Shown piece by piece: positions 57,500 through 62,000 of a stretch of DNA of 62,000 bases; position 1 is the first letter of the stretch, and every line of letters starts with the position of its first letter. The notes under the pieces were generated by a model. It made no database searches. It was not told where the DNA came from and worked only from the letters and a program-made list of their open reading frames with translations. The DNA is taken from NCBI GenBank assembly GCA_905221605.1, contig CAJNDS010002737.1:1-62000 (forward strand), in the 5' to 3' direction. This stretch comes from Symbiodinium natans. Its lineage: Eukaryota > Sar > Dinophyceae > Suessiales > Symbiodiniaceae. A program made the position numbers and the translations under genes.

Positions 57500-59157
57500 C
57501 TGGCCTAAACCTGATGCTCGACGCCGACAACTCAAGTGCATTGAGCTGCCCAAGGCCGATGCAGCCTGATCGCCTTCGACATCCTCGTCTTCATCACGTG
57601 GCTCCTGCCGGTCCCAATGATGGATGATCCAAGCCTTGTTGTTGGCATAACAATTTAATCCGAAGCCAGTCTAGAAGTACGGGCTGTCGCAAAGCTGCCC
57701 TTCAGCAGCCATTCCCGACCAAACAAGAAACATGACTCAATCGGAAAGCATGTGCAAAGGCTCAAAAAAAACAAACGCATGCTTCCACGACACGTGACCA
57801 CGACAGAAAACACAGTTTCCTCCTGGAGCCCTGCCATGCCAGGCTACTATTCCAAAATGCGTGCTTTTCCCGTGCGCAAACTAAACGTTAGTTAGCTCGA
57901 ATGTACATTTTGCAACCGATCCAGACTGTTCATTCATCCCTGCCTGCCCTGCGTGCTGGGCCGCTACTTGTGCCACAATAACAAGCAGGCAACGCACGGC
58001 GACTCAAGTCCTCTGTCGCCATAAACAGAAACGCCGGGGCGATGCGAGACCTGCTGTTCAATCCAAGGCATATGTGTGTCACGTGCACCAAGAGTTTCCA
58101 CCTGGACGGGTGAATGGGAAGGGCATCTACAACATCAACAATCGAGCATGACGGCGGCGGCATATGCAACACCAGACATGCAAAAGCCTGGAACGCCAAA
58201 AGCGTCCCAGCCAAAAGGACAAAACTTTTCCCTAACCACTTCTGAAGCTTGTGAACAAGCAGCGGAATGACAAAAAAAACTCTCATGATTACATGGCGTG
58301 TCAGAAAAAGCTATCCTCTTGTTTGTGGTGCGATATGACATTTTGGTTGTTCAAGTTATGCGAATCAACCGCCACTGACTAGAACACCGCCTGGGCGTGC
58401 TCCGATTGTTTTTCTCAACTTGGGGTGACAAACTCAATGCTTCAGTTCTGTCTGAAATTTCCCGAACACCCAGTTTTGATATGTTTTGATGTTTTGCGCG
58501 CTATGCAATTCTTCAAAAACAACTTTGCGAGGTAATCCATCTCCTGCATAAACTGTTGATACATGTTTGCCATAATTCCCACCTTCTGCGTTCCAGAATG
58601 AAGGAGGTTTTGGCCCTCGGAATGCTTAAGACACAAGCTTAACTCGGGAATCTTCGGTTTGCGCGTTCTGATGAAGCACCCGGAAGAGCCGGACTCGCGA
58701 TTTCCGCGCTCCCGAAAACCCCGCAACCGCCCGGAACCGCCCGCCCGGAACTGCCCGGAACCACCCGGAACCGCCCGGAAGCGCCCAGACTTATGTCGTA
58801 AGCATTCCGGGAGCTTGGTGAGGGGGTGGGGGAGGGAGGGGGGCAAATTCAGGGGGACACCGAAGGAAATTTATGGATGACCCAAACCTTTTCACAAGCA
58901 TGGTCGGATGATTCATCGGCAGATTCGCCGGCCACGTACTGTGATGTAGCTGCAGGTCCATCTCCAGCGCAGGGTAAGTATCTGGCTGTCCACGCGGCGT
59001 CAACACATTGGAGAGAGACATATATATATATATATATATACATATGCCCATGGTACACACATCCACACACACCTACATACCGTTACATACCCCCTGCAAA
59101 ACCTTACACAGTAACATCCACACACTTCCACACCCGCGCACACGCGCACACACGCAC

Positions 59158-59207
<50 letters not shown>

Positions 59208-59600
59208 ACACACACACACACACAGCACCACTCGATTTTTCATCACGCAACAACCCTGAGATAGCCTTTTCGACAGGCAAGATCTCTGACGTGACCCGTC
59301 GGGCAGTAAACTTTCAAGGAATCGGGTTATCCTCAAAGAAAACCTATTCACAAAAAAATCGCTGGAACCGTGAAGATGGATGGAACACCCGTTTGAGCTC
59401 AAGGGCCAAAACGTATATTCCCACATTGCCAAGATGCACTACAACGCCATAAAGTCAAAACAGGCTTTACAGACAGATGAACGTGGTTGAATCACTGGCT
59501 TTCAAGAAAAGAGCAAGCAGCCAAGCAGAGAGTTCTTTCCCAGCTCCCATGTCTGTGCAAGAGCGAAAGCTGAGCAAGCGTCCCACTGGTTGCAAGACAT
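57500..59600. other. No firm gene
   Basis: A minus ATG at 58,286 opens MRVFFVIPLLVHKLQKWLG and then a hydrophobic LLAGTLLAFQAFACLVL, with a possible donor CCAG|GTGGAA near 58,110. It could be a first exon, but support is weak. CCCGGAACCGC copies lie at 58,715-58,790. Confidence 0.3.
59020..59225. repeat. (TA)n and (CA)n microsatellites
   Basis: About 11 TA units at 59,020-59,042, and (CA)n with GCGCA interruptions from about 59,130 to 59,224. Cys/Val and His/Thr frames over it are products of the repeat. Confidence 0.93.
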
Positions 59601-59617
59601 CGCTGGTCTTCCATGCC

Positions 59618-60082
59618 CTATGCACTGGCAAACAAGCTTATGGGGCGTCCTTGAGCATCGAACTGGAGTGGGTCCAGGCCAGTGTTGCCGAACTTGCCCC
59701 TGTCTGTGCTGGTGGGGGGCGGTGGTCCACGTCTTTGGCTTGAGGACCAAACAGAGACTTTGGCACCAGTTCCAAACACATTGCCGATTGGTTCAGAGGT
59801 TAAAAACACGTTCTGGCCGACAGTCACTCTCTTGCTCTCAAGTTGCTTCGCACTTGCATCTGTCAAGACTTGTGGTGGTCAGCTCAAAGACTGTGGATTG
59901 CCTGGATGAACGACCAGCGGCGCCCTGGGGTCTTGCACATTTACTGCACTGGGTTTCGCTCTCACGGCCCAGGGTGCACTTGGTCGATTGAGAAGAGTGC
60001 AACAAATCCAGCGCCCTGCGAGGAACCATTTTTCGACCGCATCTGCAAATTCTGATGATGCTCCTCCAGGTGCCGCGCTTGA
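59618..60082 (-). CDS. C-terminal two exons of unknown protein
   Basis: Exon 60,082-59,902 starts after CCATAG and reads SSAAPGGASSEFADAVEKWF and LAGRWICCTLLNRPSAP, ending CCAG|GCAATC (phase 1). Exon 59,859-59,618 starts after TTGACAG in the matching phase and reads DASAKQLESKRVTVGQNVFL, TSEPIGNVFGTGAKVSVW, then a Pro/Gly-rich end and TAG. The intron is 42 nt, GC-AG. Pro/Ser/Gly-rich flanks around a compact core; no family recognised. Upstream there is a 9-10 C homopolymer at 60,090-60,099 where sequencing length is doubtful. Confidence 0.5.
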
Positions 60083-60181
60083 CTATGGCCCCCCCCCTGG
60101 TTTGCATCAGGGCTTTCTGACATGAGGGACAGGCTGGGATGGGGGCGGTGCTGGTCCAACACTTCCAACATTGTGATCTGT

Positions 60182-61097
60182 TCAGCAGAATGGTCGGTGA
60201 AGACTGTTTAGCCGCATATGTGTGTATAGCTTATGCCGAGTTGGTTTACCTCGGCAGCCGAACTGGCACTCGTGCAAGAAGGGCTGCTGATCGTGCAATG
60301 TCCTCTGCAATTGGCCTACCGACACCATAGTTTGGGAGTGCGACTTCGGGACGGCACGAATACTCAGTCCACCTAATTCGGAACATACCTTTTGGCAAAT
60401 CGTTTCCAATGGGCTGTTTTGATCATACTGAAGAATGCCAAACTTTTGCCACATTCGTAGATGAACTTTTTCAATTCAGCAATAGCATACTCGTTTCTCC
60501 TTCGGACGGAACAACGGACGGAACAACAACATCCAATCTGAATGTCACAAGCTGACAGGAATTTTCGCAATGGAAGCTTAGTGCTCGTAGCACGGAAACA
60601 ATAGTTGACCTGAATGACAGGTTGTCGCTCAGAATGCTTGTTCGCAGAACCTTGTCGAACCTTTTTCTTGACACAACGTGAACACAAATCGAGTCGTTTC
60701 GTGCAAGGACCTCTCTGTCAATGAAGGTTCCACTGGAATCTTTGCTCCTGTTGCATTCCTAACTTGATGTTTGCGGTGTCTTGAATGGGTCTCTCGCCTT
60801 CGACAGGAACAGATGCGAACCCAGCAAATCCAGTCCATGCGTGGTGCAATTCTTCTTGGATGTGCTTTTGGGTCTTGTTCAATGCCATCATGACTGCTCA
60901 TGTCACGCCACAAATCTTCAATCTCAATTCCATTCATTTCGGGAGATTGGGACTCAACAGTGCACATGTACCGCTTGGGAGTAAGCGAATCACCAATGCT
61001 ACGGTCAGCAATGGGCGACGGTTCGTCATCAGGATGAACGGTACAGCTACGTTTCGCGTGAATCACACGAACCCAATAAATAGTTTGGTAACTGAAG
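60182..61097 (-). CDS. Unresolved coding block, frame changes
   Basis: Several protein-like stretches follow each other on the minus strand in different frames: about 61,140-60,880 (IIDFSYQTIYWVRVIHAKR), about 60,890-60,770 (LNKTQKHIQEELHHAWTGF), 60,766 to about 60,540 after TTAG (SSGTFIDREVLARNDSICVH, then SRKRFDKVLRTSILS), and about 60,490-60,390 (AELKKFIYECGKSLAFFSM, donor AAAAG|GTATGT). They may be exons of one gene, or a frameshifted degenerate element. No motif decides it. Confidence 0.3.
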
Positions 61098-61970
61098 TCA
61101 ATAATCTGCGGTGCGTTGAACTCCTGACTCCTCCGTGGCGATGACTTCCACCACACTTGAGGACGCCGTGGGCGGCGCAGGAGTGGTAACCACGTCCTGA
61201 AGGTGGGGGGCTGGCGAAGAGGGAAGGCCCGGGCCATCACTGGCTTCAGGTCGAGGGTGGTCCGGGGCCGCCGCAGGAGTGGAAACCACATCCTGGGTTT
61301 CTTCCTTTACTTCAGCCTTCGCCTCCTGGGCCTTGGTCTCCTGAGGGTGCTGGAGAGCAAACAGGGTGGAATCACCAGGAAGCTGCTCGCGGAGCAGCTC
61401 GGACGGTGCAAAAGGCACACCCCCTGCCCGGGCCGCAATGCGGTTCACAGGGGTGCCAGAGCGGTGGGCCACGAGGGCAGCAAGCATGCCAAAAGAGCAG
61501 GAAGCATCCAGGGGGATGCGGAACGTGCGGGCCGTGTCTTCCGCCAGGGTAATGTCCAGCCGGAAGATGTCCGCACGACCAGCAGTGGAGCCCTGTGGGG
61601 CTGAGGAACCTTGAGCCGGGGTGGAACCCACACCCGGAGCAGAGGTAAAGCTCTCAGTGCTGGAGCACTCTTCTCCCTCGCTCACATTGGGTTGGCATGC
61701 AGCTGCGGCCTTGGCTTTAGCTTTGGCACGCTGTTCCTTGGTAGGCCTGCGGGTATTGCGTGCCGCGGAGGACCTAGAGATCCTGACATCATCGCCTTGG
61801 TCCTGGCGCTGACGACGCATCTGTCTGTACGCAGCTTCGTCCTCCGGGTTGTCTCTGTGTATGCTTCTGCCATACCCGCGGTCAACATTGCCAGCAGTGT
61901 CTTCCCACATTTGCCTACCACGCGCCCAGGTGTTAGGGTAGGCACCACCTTTTTGACCTTTACCCTTCAT
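61098..61970 (-). CDS. 290-codon protein with possible ubiquitin-like fold
   Basis: ATG at 61,970, open to TGA at 61,098. The N-terminus is basic and disordered (MKGKGQKGG, then AYRQMRRQRQDQ and KEQRAKAKAKAAAACQ). The middle, about residues 130-210, is compact (FRLDITLAEDTARTFRIPLD then DSTLFALQHPQ) and resembles a beta-grasp or ubiquitin-like domain ending in a LFALQ strand. The tail is Pro/Ala/Thr-rich with VVSTPAAAP and VVTTPAPP repeats. The next codons in another frame stay open, so the visible stop may be an intron or a frameshift. The fold is inferred from pattern only; a nucleocapsid-like ORF1 of a retroelement is an alternative. Confidence 0.5.
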   Translation of the reverse strand: MKGKGQKGGAYPNTWARGRQMWEDTAGNVDRGYGRSIHRDNPEDEAAYRQMRRQRQDQGDDVRISRSSAARNTRRPTKEQRAKAKAKAAAACQPNVSEGEECSSTESFTSAPGVGSTPAQGSSAPQGSTAGRADIFRLDITLAEDTARTFRIPLDASCSFGMLAALVAHRSGTPVNRIAARAGGVPFAPSELLREQLPGDSTLFALQHPQETKAQEAKAEVKEETQDVVSTPAAAPDHPRPEASDGPGLPSSPAPHLQDVVTTPAPPTASSSVVEVIATEESGVQRTADY

Positions 61971-62000
61971 TTCCAGAAGGCGGCTAGGCCGGCTTGGGTA

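Noticed and set aside
1-62000. Spliced-leader relics, tRNA, 5S/18S/28S rRNA or U-snRNA genes
   Set aside because: I looked for the dinoflagellate spliced-leader core and conserved RNA gene words on both strands and saw none; a covariance-model scan was not possible here.

Overview
The window reads as nuclear DNA of a dinoflagellate, most likely of the Symbiodiniaceae type. This is inferred from several features together. Recognisable coding sequence is almost all on the minus strand. Genes are split into short exons, many joined through GC-AG as well as GT-AG introns and many of them symmetric phase-0 exons. Degenerate TTTAGGG-like tracts lie inside the sequence, simple repeats are abundant, and there is a decayed LINE-type reverse transcriptase. 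No rRNA, tRNA, CRISPR or bacterial-style operon was seen.

Layout. 0-2 kb: 34-bp tandem array followed by AT/GC palindromes. 2-9 kb: mostly non-coding, with one or two weak exons. 9.4-19.0 kb (minus): the dominant gene, a predicted secreted-start membrane protein of about 2574 residues with seven jelly-roll-like repeat units, a Cys-rich knot, about 18-20 membrane segments and a long acidic tail. It has one visible intron. 20.6-21.4 kb: unidentified exons. 22.4-24.3 kb: C-tract, degenerate telomere-like DNA and a 9-bp microsatellite. 24.7-25.7 kb: helical exons. 25.7-27.2 kb: minisatellite and a dead reverse transcriptase. 28.9-29.6 kb: three well-joined exons of an unknown gene. 31.9-33.0 kb: Ala-rich protein. 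34.4 and 40.4 kb: two copies of a MITE with TA duplications. 35.2-36.9 kb: TG-rich and minisatellite DNA. 37.1-40.3 kb: multi-exon gene whose start codon lies 15 bp from the second MITE. 41.3-42.0 kb: unknown multi-exon gene. 42.8-43.5 kb: GCCGAGCGAC minisatellites around telomere-like tracts. 44.9-45.9 kb: coiled-coil exons. 46.9-57.2 kb: minus-strand exons for ankyrin, TPR and J domains. 59.6-62.0 kb: C-terminal exons of one unknown gene, a disordered block, and an ORF with a possible ubiquitin-like fold.

The genes do not form an obvious pathway. What unites them is the common transcriptional direction and exon style, which fit the unidirectional gene arrays described for dinoflagellates. 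The ankyrin, J-domain and TPR exons between 47 and 57 kb could be several neighbouring genes or one large mosaic gene; sequence alone cannot decide. All exon joins were made by eye from reading frame, splice dinucleotides and domain continuity.
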